NCBI RefSeq assembly: GCF_963966145.1
Contig: NC_091046.1
Span: 15,438,001-15,502,000 of the forward strand
Reading direction: 5' to 3'
Length of the DNA: 64,000 nt
Origin: Tenebrio molitor
Taxonomy: Eukaryota > Arthropoda > Insecta > Coleoptera > Tenebrionidae
Below, in pieces: positions 1-12,300 of this stretch. Position numbers and translations under genes: made by a program. The notes below the pieces were generated by a model. The model worked only from the letters and a program-made list of their open reading frames with translations. It was not told the origin of the DNA and searched no databases. Positions within the stretch are counted from its first letter, which is position 1; every line of letters starts with the position of its first letter.

Positions 1-1936
1 TTTGCAGTATCCCCATTTTAATCAAGAATTTATTCTAACAGCCGATGCAAGTCAACATGCAGTCGGTGCGGTCTTATCCCAGGGCATAATCGGTAAAGAT
101 TTACCTATCGGGTACGCATCGAGAACGTTGAGCAAAGCTGAAAAAAATTATTCAACCATCGAAAGGGAATTAGCCGCTATAGTCTACGGTGTTCAATATT
201 TTAGGCCTTATCTATACGGAAAAAAATTTAAGATCGTGACTGATCACAAACCTTTGATTTATCTCTTTTCAATTTCAAATCCGTCGTCTCGTCTTATGAA
301 ATTTAGACTAAAATTAGAAGAGTACGAATTTGACATAATTCATAAGCCGGGTAAATTAAATACAAACGCCGATGCCCTCAGCAGAATTTACAAACTTAAC
401 GGTGAAAATAGTGAATCGTACGAACAATATTTAAAACACATCAAATCTAAAGTCATTATAAACTCGAACGTGCTCGAATCGGACGAAGCCATGGAGGACA
501 GTTCCGATGATGTCAATCTTGTTTATTTTACGGACAAACATTTCGAATCAGAAGTAGAGTATCATAATAGTCGTCCCGAACTGAAAACACAAAATGTCAA
601 CATCTCAGACATCGCTTTTTTAAAATCTGACAATCGCTATTTTCTATATCTAATTACCAAAGAAACACATGCCCATAAATCATCATATGCAGACATTTTC
701 CAAGGCTTGATCAATTTAAAGGAGTTTTCTTTCAAATATAGTATTGAAAAAATTGGTATATCGACTTCGAATTTGAAACTACATAAAATTAAATTTGAAT
801 CCATAAGAACCATGATTCGCTACATCTTCAAAGATACAAATATTCAAATAATAATTTTTCATAATAATACTAAAAAGGATCTAACTCGAAATGAAATTCA
901 AGACATTTTAAAAGATTACCACGTAAATCCTCCTGGTGGTCATCAAGGTGTAAATCGGACTTTTAATCGCATAAAAGAACATTACAGGTGGCACAAAATG
1001 TACAAAGACATTAAGCATTTCATAAATTCATGTCAAACGTGTCAACAAAACAAAATTAGTCGGAAAACGAAAGCTCCAATGACCATAACTACCACGTCAT
1101 CCAAACCTTTTGAGAAAATATTTTTAGATGTTGTAGGTCCCCTTAATCCAACCGAAAATAATAATAAATTCATACTGACTTTCATCGACGATCTCACAAA
1201 ATTTTTCATAGCCATTCCCATTCCAAACCAAGAAGCCAATACTATAGCCAAGAATTTCACTACTGAAATTATTTGTAAATTTGGTATGCCACAAACCGTA
1301 CTAACTGACCAAGGCACAAATTTCGAAAGCGCGATTTTCAGGGAAACGTGTAAACTTCTAAAAATTAAAAAAATTCACGGAACAAGTTTCCATCCCCAAA
1401 CAAATGGCAGCCTCGAGAGAACACACCGAACATTAGCCGAATACCTAAGATCATTTATTAATCGGGATCGTGATAATTGGGACGAGTTCCTACCATTCGC
1501 AGCATTCACATATAACACAACACCTCATACATCTACAAAAATTACACCTTTCGAGCTATTATTTGGACATAAAGCTTCAATTCCTACATCATTAAAGGAA
1601 AATCCTGAAATCCATTACAATTATGATGATTATTATGCAGAATTAAAAGCAAGATTGCAACATTCACATCAAATTGCGCGAGAAACTATAATCAGGGAGA
1701 AAGAAAAATCAAAAAACAGATATGATTCCAACGTAAATCAACAAAATTTCTCACCTGGCGATAAGGTTTGGTTAACCAATGATGCAAAGGCACCAGGAAA
1801 ATCAAAAAAATTAGAACCACGTTTTAAAGGTCCTTTCACAGTACTTTCAAAAGATTCAGATGTTAACTACACCATATTAGTCAACAAAAAGCCTACTACA
1901 GTCCACGTAAACCGTCTAAAGAAATGTTCCTAGAAA
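1..1936 (+). mobile_element. Ty3/gypsy retrotransposon pol, 3' part (RNase H and integrase)
   Basis: An open frame runs from the window edge to the stop near 1933. It encodes the end of a gypsy-type Pol polyprotein, which copies element RNA into DNA and integrates it. In order I see RNase H (TADAS near the start, a conserved IEREL Glu, VTDHKPL, and NADALSR at about residues 120-128), an H2C2 zinc-binding module (about nt 940-1045), and an integrase core whose acidic residues are encoded at 1127-1129, 1307-1309 and 1415-1417. The last two are 35 residues apart, the DD35E spacing. A GPF-type C-terminal module follows near 1812-1845. Gag, protease and reverse transcriptase would lie upstream of the window. 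No env frame is visible before the LTR. The frame has no stop or shift, so the insertion looks fairly young. The subfamily (for example 17.6/297-like) is inferred from general similarity. Confidence 0.95.
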
Positions 1937-2298
1937 AAAAAAAAAAAACTTTTACCCATGTAATTTTGTTATTACCTTGCTTTACCATAATCTTGTAAAA
2001 AAAAAAAAAAAAGTCTATGTTAACACTTTATAGAATAGAATAAGTAAGTACCGATGAATCGTTGTTATTCCAATTAGGTAGATATTTAAGTCATATTATT
2101 TCATTAATTATTGATACGTGTAATCATACTTACTTATAGTTATTGATATTATTATGTATGTATTAGAATAAAATTTGTACCATTTAAAAAAAAAAAAAAA
2201 AAAAAAAGTATGTAATTATGTATGTTAATTTTATATTCGATATTATTATATATGTATTTAGATTAAAATTTGTATCATTGCACAAATTTTTCAAATGT

Positions 2299-2307
2299 GA
2301 GGGGAGG
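2299..2307 (+). promoter_or_regulatory. Polypurine tract of the gypsy element
   Basis: A purine-rich run (GAGGGGAGG) sits directly before the TGTT that opens the 3' LTR. This is where the plus-strand primer is expected in LTR retrotransposons. The gap between the pol stop and this tract is AT-rich with several poly(A) runs and no coding signal. Confidence 0.75.
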
Positions 2308-2566
2308 TGTTATGATGTACTGCTAGCCAACACCCTCCTTTTAGCAGGTAGTTTATTTTAGCAGGTAGTTTAGGGATTATTTAAGAGGACGCCACCCCGG
2401 TGGTCGACACAGTTCGTCTTATCGTTTTCTGAAAACTAGTCACAAACGTTGTAATTTTTAATTGTAAATAAATAGATTAAGGACGACCTCTAGTATTATT
2501 ACACATTCGACGACAGGCAGCCCGAAGAAAGTGTAGCGAAGTACCGTAAAATCGGGCTACACAACA
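2308..2566 (+). repeat. 3' LTR of the gypsy element
   Basis: The segment begins TGTTATGATG and ends CTACACAACA, so its ends form the short inverted repeat TGTT...AACA of gypsy LTRs. It follows a polypurine tract. It holds a TATTTAAG box-like motif near 2377 and an AATAAA near 2464. A direct repeat of about 16 bp containing TTTTAGCAGGTAGTTTA occurs twice near its start. Length is about 259 bp. The matching 5' LTR and the target-site duplication cannot be checked because the element enters from outside the window. Confidence 0.85.
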
Positions 2567-2696
2567 CATGTCTAGTTTTGAACTATCGCGACAAACGTCA
2601 CATTTAATGACTATTGTAAAACAGAAAATGGCGAATTAAGGATTCGAGGAATTAAGAGAAAATTTACAATGGTAATGTTTATTTTATTAAACAATG

Positions 2697-2800
2697 TTAC
2701 AACTGATGCTGAAAGTGTTCACCATTTTGTTCTAAGTAGAAACGGACCCTTCGTTTAACACCACTGATAACATTTTGTGATATTAATTTATACACAAATA
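2697..2800 (-). pseudogene. Tc1/mariner-type transposase C-terminal remnant
   Basis: On the minus strand a frame ending at 2697 finishes with LEQNGEHFQHQL, preceded by a basic stretch. This matches the usual ending of mariner-like transposases in insects (LxxNGxHFEHLL). Only this last helix is convincing; the upstream part of the frame does not resemble a transposase. It is a decayed fragment lacking the DDE catalytic core. Confidence 0.6.
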
Positions 2801-2809
2801 AGTGTATCG

Positions 2810-5800
2810 ATTCAAAAAGACCTACGGCTTCAGTTCCAGCGCCAACTTTAATAACAAATTCAATGGATCGCTCGATATAAAAGTATGCCAGAAATATTAC
2901 TTTGAAGCAAGTACATACACACCTTATTATTTGTTTTTCCTCATTTCCATTCCGTTTTACTTGCCAAAGTGTTTTTATAAGTTGATCAAGACTGTTGCAT
3001 TTGTAATTTATCACAAAGCACAAAGGTAAGGTAAGGTTGGACCAACAATCTAAAAACTAACTAGATATAAGTATTATTTCAAATGAATAAAAACACTTTC
3101 TGAAAAATTGCGTGCTACTTTGTGTATAAATCTACATAACATAGGTTTTTTATAAGTCTTCGTCATGAACTGAAAATACTAATTCTCATTTTTGGGTTGA
3201 CGACGGTGTGATACATAATGATGAAAAGTTTTTTCCATCCGCAGTGCAATATGTTGTGAGAATGTGCCACTTTTATGTTGCAGATAATTAAGTTAGCTTT
3301 ATACATTACGTAAAAAAGGAAGTTAACACTCCTGATGCAGGGAACCATGATTAGCAAGAACTGCGTTGAAGTAATTAGCAAATGAAATAATTTCAGGTTG
3401 TTTTCCGTGTAACATGGTTCACATGGTTGATGTTTTATCTGTAATTGGGCTTTCTGTACGAAGTTCTCTAATAATGATGGTTAGCAGCAGAGTATGTTGT
3501 TTTGTTTGTAATGGCTGCCTCTGCTGAACAAGCAGGGAATAATGTAGCGTTCGTGGTAGATTTCAATTGTTTCTAACTTGCCGATACCAAACTACATGTC
3601 AGCAATTTAGCTTCCCGCTGTGAAAAGCATGTTCAACTCATACGCCGGGATATTGAATAGTCGAGAAAAAAAGTAGCGGAAGTTGTGAATTACAGTAAAA
3701 TTAAATGAGAAGGAACTAAAATATGGGTTTCGCTGCCGCAGAATATCACGTTCCAATAAGCAATTAATCTATTATTACAAAATACTGTTCCAGCTTAAAT
3801 ATGTAATAGGAATGACGAAACGATTTATGCCACGGGATATTATTTAGGAAAAATAACCACTGTAAAATATGTTAATTTTAGGATGTTTCAATTCCCTGTT
3901 CCGGAAAATTACTCTGAACTGTAATACATATTTTCACAAGCTAATCTTCCATATAGATCAATATGGAAAAAAAAGAATATTCATGAATGGTACACGTCTT
4001 TTTTAATCTATAACCGCCCTGACCCTTGTCACTTCACATATGAATACAAACTTTTCCAATCATAATGATTCGGACATTCCATTTGTTCCATATGGGTAAA
4101 TTTTCTATTTACATGTTGATTTATCAAATTTCATTATGTTAATCGTCTTTGTTATTCCTTTTTTTTTAATTTTCCGATACATACATGTATGTATTTAACT
4201 CAAACTCTATTTTCAGAATTTATTAAACACGATTGCGGTTGTAAAATGTTGCTAAATTAGTTTATAAAAATTCCCATATGCTGCAAACTTCTTTGTGAGC
4301 AGGGTATTTCACGAGTGATAATGAGCCCGAAAATTTCGTTAGGGTCGGAACGTTATGTGAATCAGTCTGTAGGTATACCGTGCGATCAACAATAATTATT
4401 TAGATCAAAGAAGGCTATGAGATTTTGGACGTAAGTATTTCCTCAGTATTTCCACGGAAGTACCGTGAGATCGAAAAAAAAGTAGAATTGGCTGTGACCA
4501 AAAATTTCAGTTAAGTTGGTGATTTGGAGAACGTTGAAATCTACAACCCAGCCTCTCATAACAAACAAACTCTCGCACCATTCTCGTGGTCTACTTCTCC
4601 CTCTATTAAGTCCTTAGGACCTCCCAGGAATCGAAACGCGAATCTAATGACTATTATCAAATTTCTTTAATTTTCCATTCAGGTGTGCATAGCATTATCG
4701 ACATCACACACGTAACATCAAATGACACATAAAGTTATTCAGAATAACGAAAGAACATTATTATCGCACATCTGTTAATTGTTGTAAATTGAAAATGATT
4801 TCTTCACTTGGATAAGAAACATGGAATATGTACTTTTCATATTTTATTTAATAAAAATAACGAATTTGACACGTCGTAACTATCAGATTATTTTAATTAT
4901 GATTACTTTTCATACTTTTACCTTTTGTTATTGGAAAATAAATCATTTTACATAATTCATGTTACAGTATGCATGTTATTTGTTATTTCGAGAACCCACA
5001 GGGGAATCAGAAAAGCGAACATTAAATAATAAAGCAAATGACATTATTCACAAACGGCAACGCTACTAAAGAGAATAGGCTAAGTGGAACAATAAAACTT
5101 TCTACAACTGGGCAATGGATTTAAAGCAACTCTCAGCCCGGAGCTTAAAAGGAATTAATTCAGTTGTTATGTACCTATCGTAGCCATACTTGTCGTAAAT
5201 AAATAAAATTGAAACGAAATTTAACAAATTTTGTAAGGAACGTAATAACTAAAATTTGTAACTTCTCTCTTTTTGAAGCTAGTCCTTTTCTAAAAGATAA
5301 TTTACAGTCACATATAAAATTAGACGCTTGATAAATTCAGCCAAAAGCCAAGTGCATCTAAATATTCTTGCTTGGATTTTAAATGGTTTTATTGTACAGT
5401 CATTGATTTTGAAATAAATATGTTCATATGAATTTTAAAGAAGCTAGGTAGAGAATAAAAAAGTGTTTAATATCTGTTGGTAATTTTCAGAAAAGTATAA
5501 AATTTGTTGTACACATCTAACAATAAGTGGTTGCTTAGCATTCTGATATAAAATGAATAAAATTTCTCGTGAGTACAAATGTCTGCGACTTAGAAAGCTG
5601 CACAATAACTCAGTGATCTAGTTTCAGTTACTTTATTTTTCAGATATGAAGAACCAAGTCAGAATATAGAACAAGTCTTTTTTGTAATAAATTATTAGGA
5701 ATAATTACAATAATTTTCTAAGCTAAATATCTGCCCTAGTCGATTAAACTAAAACATAATGTGTATAAAAGAAATCGGATTTTTGCATTTTCACCGGAAG

Positions 5801-6192
5801 TGTATGTTTTTTCGTCGAGTGTGTACAATCTCAGTTAGATTGCGAGTTTTTCCATTTTATTTGCATTTGTGTATTATTTAGGTAAATTAGGTATAGCTGC
5901 CTCCTGTAATAAGGCAGCAAAAGTTGAATTTAAAACAGTGTAAACATGTCACTTAAAAAATCCATAAATCAAAATTTTTAAAACATTAATATTAATAGCC
6001 CGTATTTGTGTTTGCAGCGCGAAAAGTGATTTTTCTCTCTTTACCGTTGATTTAATACACCGACTCTAACTATGATTAATTATGACGGTATTTGTGCAGG
6101 GCGCGAATATTATTAATTGCAGAGATTAATAGGTATTATAAATAACTTCGCGGCACAGGTGCTTCCGTTGTCATATTGTTGACGTGTTGCAG
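2810..6192. other. AT-rich stretch with no gene recognised
   Basis: I searched this stretch for upstream DDR exons (the discoidin core and the Cys-containing segment before exon A) and found no convincing exon. It is probably intron or upstream DNA with old unrecognisable repeats. Short ORFs here show no family resemblance. Confidence 0.5.
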
Positions 6193-6372
6193 ACGGTCTG
6201 CTCAGCTACGACGTGCCTCAGGGACTCCATCGCGGTCCCGAATTAGACCTCACCGACCGCACTTACGACGGGAGGGAAGAAGGTGGCCATCTTTCGCGGG
6301 GATTAGGCCAGTTGGTCGACGGACAGAAAGGACAGGATAACTTCCGACTTGACCTCGCAGGACATGGCAAAG
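6193..6372 (+). CDS. Ddr: DDR exon A: junction of discoidin and discoidin-like domains
   Basis: The acceptor is TGTTGCAG and the donor AAG/GTAACA. The exon opens with two bases completing an Asp codon and leaves one base at its end. It encodes GLLSY, LTDRTYDG, GLGQLVDG and DNFR, the segment that begins the discoidin-like domain of DDRs. The spacing from TYDG to GLGQL matches the family, with slightly different loops. The frame reads on past the donor, but that extension has no DDR similarity. Confidence 0.9.
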
Positions 6373-9300
6373 GTAACAGCATTGCGATATTTGGTTTGGA
6401 CGCATTTACATTTATATTACGGCCCTCGCCAGGGGCACTTGGTACAATGTGTTGTTCGGGACCGATTCATTCCGCTTTATGTCTGTATTTTGTCTCCATC
6501 TTGTCCGTTCTGTGCCACACGTGTGCTTTTTGATGACACGTTGAAATAGATATGGCCAACAGATTTATTGAATTGATTCTTTTCTATAAAATTTATTGAA
6601 TGACCCAACGGATTACGAGTTTTCAATAATGTGCGTTTATCATCTGACTTATCATACATCCTTCTGCCATACCCTAATAATTCCTTGTGACTTGTCAGTT
6701 CTTTTAAATACATATCACTTTTTTGCTCATTCATTACATATTCCAAGAAACATAACACGAAGATTTTAGTTAATAATAAAACCAGTTTACTGTGGTGGTA
6801 AATGATGAAAAACGTTTTAATAATAATCGTGTTACTTTTGCATACGAACGGCTGTTTACTGAACGTGTGTTTGTCTGGCGCTGCTTAATTGTTTAGTGAA
6901 GTTTCTTTCTTTTTAAAAAGAAATGCAATAACTGCAATAAAATGACATATAAAAAATTACATTTGTCTTTCAGTATTAAATAGAAAACTTTATTTTTTCT
7001 AAAGCATACGTGTCACATATTAGAACGAGAAAGTTATGATGAAAGTGATGAAACAATTTACAATATTACCAGGTGTCTGAAAACCGAATATCTATTAACG
7101 ACCGACCTAAAACAAGAAGGCCATCGCATTTTATAACAAAAAATATATGTACAGTGAGCGGCAAAAGAATGGATTACATTCATTAAAAATTAAACAAATT
7201 TTTTTTCAAAAAAATCTTTGGACGGGTCAATTTTAGGTTATAAAGATACTACATATTTTAATAGCAAATAAAATTCCAAGCAGTCATTTGTTTTAGTGGT
7301 CATCGATATTTTTTTAATGGAAATTCCCTTTTTTTTCTTGATTCTGATAGCCCTGTTAATTGTTTAAACAACAGTATAAAAATTTTGTTACGTTACATAA
7401 GGACATTTTTGAGAAAAAAAAAAGTTGGAAAAAATAAATTTTATAACGAACAAAAACAAGTTCAAAGTTCAAAACAAATGTCTAAATTGCTAAACGTTTC
7501 AGTATCATTCATTATGAATTATAATACAGGGTTATTCTAAATGATTGTAGTCGAAGTAGGCCATGCCCATGTTATTACGTTTTTGCCGCTTTCATGTGAA
7601 CTGTCAGTTGTGTCGCTGTCGCTGTCATTTTTTAGGTGAAAAGTGCGGTGATGAGGATTTTATTTATTTTTGCTAAATTAACGATTGAATCCAGAAATAT
7701 TGAGTTGTTCTACAATCAATTTTAAAAATATTGAGTTGTTTTGCACCCAATTTAACACATCATTTTGATGATTTTTTTATGTGGAGCGGCAACCATAAAT
7801 TTTACATTCAGTTTTCACGCGCACTTCGACTACAATCATTTAGAATAACCCTATACATACATACAGGGTGGCTAAAAAGAATGGATACGGCTAAATATTT
7901 TCAGATCGATTTAGCAGAGCTCGTTGAAATTTAGGGCGCAGTTAGAAGTGTGTAAATTCATCTGACATTTTTTTCGATTTTCTAACATCATTTGTTTTGA
8001 TGATGGTTTTTAAGTGGCACGCGAGGTCAAGTTTAACATCTTTAAAAAGAGTATTTTTTTGTGAATTCAGTGATGTAACACATGCATATCTTATTTTAAT
8101 CGAAACATTATAAAAAAATTATAGAATCAATAAAAATTTGAAAAAAAATGTAAAATTTGGTTAGCCTCGAAATGTTGTCTTTAGCTATCGTTAGTTCTTT
8201 GTCGCCTGTACTTTGACAAAAATATAAATAAAAGTCAATAATAAGTGTAAAGATAAGACATTTAACTGAAACAGAATACATTTTAATAATAATTAAAAAA
8301 AAGTTTAAACGCGAAATACATATTTTTTATGCTAAAAATGTTCAAAATGGCGGCGATGTGGGCATGTGTTACATCATTGAATTCACAAAAAATACTCTTT
8401 TCAAAAATATTATAAATGTGTTGTTTAGATGTGTTGTCATATTACGATAACTCGCGCCGGTTTACAAGAGCTGTATTTCTGTAGATCCCATAAATAATGT
8501 GGTTTTCATAATATTAAAGCAATTCCTGCTTCGTGGGATTACTGCTTAATTTCAAAATTAAAATGAAATCTTAGTGATATTGATTTTCCGGATGGTGATG
8601 CAGTCTCGATGGAAGTAAAAATGACTTAGAGATACAAACAAAAAGATGTTATGTGATAAATCAACATGAAAATCATTAATACTTTCGACAATGGGTTAAA
8701 ACCATAAGATATTGTGTCTAAAGCAAATATGCAAGGGTTATGATAAAATAACGCACAAAATTCAGAAAACGTACAGTATTAATTTTTGAAAAAATGTAAA
8801 AACACGTCAAACAGTTTTTAGAGTAAATTCTTGCTTTAAAGTACATATTGTTGTTTAATTTATTTGTTAGTTATTATTAAAATCAAGTTTATTTCGTTCT
8901 ATATTAATTTCCTTACTTTTTAGACTAGATTTTTATAATCCAGAAAAATAAGCATGATTCATGATTTGGAGTACATGTGTCATGCGATAGTTTTATATGT
9001 ACATATTTTTAGGTCTCTGAAAAAATAAGAAAAGAATCCTCATGTGAAAAAAAAATACAAGCAGATAAACTGTTGTTAGTCACTGGAAAATTTTCCGCAA
9101 TGAACGAATAAGCCGCATGCAAAAAAAAAGAATGAAAACACGACTTTGACGAAGTAGGAAATTCACAGATCTTGAATAAACTCAGTGGCTTCACTTAAAC
9201 AAATTTTAGGGATTCTGAGTCCGATAAACGAGAAGGCCATAAAACAACGATTTAATTCCACAAATTTAAAATTTCCTTCTTGAACAAACGTCTGGATTTT

Positions 9301-12300
9301 CATTACTCCAAATATGAGTCTCGTAGAAATTATGAACCCTGTCAAATCGAAACTCCGCTTCATCAGTCGCCAAAAGTTTTGTTATTCACCAAGCATCTAT
9401 GCTACTTTTATTAGGAAGCCACAGGAAATAAAATACACTGGCCGAGGAAGATTCTGCTTTCATTGAAATTCACCAAACCACAGACTAGGAGAGTCCTGTC
9501 TGCAGACCAAGTCGCTTAGTGTTAACACTTGGAGTTGCTCCATCCAAAACTTCTGCCTTGGTTTCTTAGTTGCGATGACCTTGTGAGGAAGCTGTACGAC
9601 TAGTATATGCATTTTAAAAATACACAGGTGCTGCACTATCTTTGAAAATGTAGGAGTGTGGGGTCACTTCGTCCAGAAAATTTTGCTGGTACCCTTGACC
9701 ATAGCAGTTCTTTGTTTATTAATAATTACGGGCACCCCTAGCTTTCAATACAAAATAACACACTAACACACAACGTAATTCAAAGTTTATAGAACTGACC
9801 AACTCGACATAACAAAAGCCATGTTTTTGTTGTGCCCTCCTGATAAAAATGTCTTTTAATTGATTCCTACAGTTCTCAAGCAATTTTTCTGACAATTTCA
9901 AAATGAAATGTCTATCATTCTAGGACAAAACAGTTTTTCTTATTTTTTTAGGGGTCTACATATAGAAACTTATCATCGTAGTTCGTATCATAGTACATAA
10001 AATCAAAAGCGTAAATGCGGTAGGAACAAACATTTCAGTACTTGTGTTGGGTTTGAGTCGGTAATATTCTTGTTGATGAATGTGGGGTTGTGGAAGTACA
10101 GACAAACAATTTGTAACGTAGGTGTTTGCCGATTGACATATTTTACAAATTAGAATCGGTATTCAAACAAGAAATACTTACAACAGCCGCACGACGCAAC
10201 CCTAATAAAAGAAGTCTCTCCATTCGCTCAGCTTTAGTCATGATTAATGGTAGGTGAATCAGCAGTTCGCGACTAGATTTATTACGAGTTCGGCTGTTTC
10301 GTGGGATTAATATCGGGCCCGCCTGTTGAGCAAGTGCGGTCATCACCTGTACAGTGACAGTTCCTTCAGCTAGGCCAAAGCTTTGCTGGCATGAGGTGCT
10401 CCCTAGAGGCTAACTCTTTCCGAAGATAAATGGAACCAGACCGGAAGTGGAAAGATACAAAGTGATCGAACTTACTTTAGTTAGGGTCCTAAGAGAAAAG
10501 TAGTTAACGCTCTAATTGAGGATAACAAAATGGATAGCAATCTTCTGTCATATTTTTTAGTTTTTGAAACACTATCACTAAAACAAATTCTAATAACATA
10601 CAAATTAAAACCAGCTGAATGCAATAATTTACTACTCACCCACAAAATGTTATCTATCGAAATATCTGAACGATCTGCCATTTCGAATTCAAAGACGTGT
10701 TTAATTTTCTAGTTGATATAGAGTTAGAGATGAGGTGTTAGACTAATTACACATTTTCTGTGTTTAGGTTATGAATGGGTGGGATGGCGCAACGACACAC
10801 CTGGTTGGGCTGGCCACCCTTTAGAAATGCGTTTTGAGTTCGACAAAGTACGCAACTTCTCCGCCGCTCATCTACATACTAACAACCTCTTCAGCAAAGA
10901 TGTACAGGTAAATTATAAGCAATAGCATAGACACAAAAGAATTGCTTTGATCCGCTTTATACTTGCCACATTGTATTAAGATTAGTTTAAATGAGTGCAT
11001 ATCAAACAAAGACTATCAAATATACCTACTTTTAAATGCCACTACAGTCCATTCCATTTAAGAATGCAGTAGATGTCGCTTCGAACGGAGAACGTTTCAC
11101 ACTGGCAAACGCAGCAAATTTGAAAACATACATTCCAAGCAAAATTAACAAAAAAAAATCAAAGGAAGTTACGGTAGTGGTATTCTAATAACAAGATTGT
11201 AGTTTAATGATGCGTTTGATACAAAAACTTGATAAGTTTGACGCTAATAACCAAAAAATCGAGCAAATATCAAAATTTGACAATAGTTATCAAAAAACGA
11301 ACATTGCCTTGGTGTAAACTTTTCTCTCATTTTGACCAATCAACGACGGGAAAATAGTCCCTATGCTATTCTATACTGCATACTTAAACGGAATAGACTG
11401 TATTCAGGTTTATTAAAAACATTTAAGTATATTTTTAATGGTACAGTGGCGAGCACGGAATTTCGCACACATTGGACATTTCACTGACATAATTTTATTA
11501 AAATGAGATACTGGCGGCAGTTTAGTGACAGTTTAGGTGAAACATCAGTCATGATCACATATATCATGATTGATTATAATGACAATAAAGCTTAGACTAG
11601 ATAGTTTTTTTTTAATGACATACAAATTGGTGTGCGAAATTCCGTGCTCCCCACTGTACAGTGTGGAATAAAATGATTTACATCTAGTTACCTTTGGAAT
11701 TTTTGCACATGTAAATTTTCCTGTACCGCTCTACTTTTTTTTTTTGAAGTGCCGAACTATTAGTTCTGTCAATAAATGTCATCAATCGAATTGACAATTG
11801 TTACAGTTTACTAAATTGAATTAACAAACGTTGGTGGCCACTTTCAACACTAGCTATGACTTGCTTTTGTTAGCTCCTTTTTAATTTCAATCTCTACTTT
11901 GCATTCATATCATCCCTTTGCAATAAATCACATTTGGAATTTTGGAATATTTTGAGGTTAGGCTTTTTTTTTTTTTGTAGAGCGGCATTTCGTATTTTTA
12001 CAAGGGTAATGCAAAGGTAACTAGATATAAATCATTTTATTCCACACTGTATATTATCCAATGAGCGGATAATGATGGCTATTACTCGTGAGGAAGATTT
12101 TGTGTCACGAGCCGCAAGCGAGTGTCGTAATCCATCCGAGCTAGTATTAGCCATTATCCGCGAATAGAATTCTATACTTTTTATACGATTATGAAGAGAA
12201 GTTGATAAATAAGTTTCATTATTAGACAAACTGAAACTGACGTTTTAAAATTATTACTTTGTATTCTTGATACCATTACACCCAGTGTGTGGAATTGATA

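Noticed and set aside
6373..6533. Continuation of the open frame past DDR exon A
   Set aside because: A GTAACA donor at 6373 and in-phase joining to 10768 show it is intron; the extension has no DDR similarity.
7150..7180. TACAGTGAGCGGC word as the left end of another mariner element
   Set aside because: No matching inverted end was found downstream.
10143..10346. 67-codon minus-strand ORF rich in Leu and Arg
   Set aside because: No family resemblance and no splice or promoter context; kept out of the annotation.
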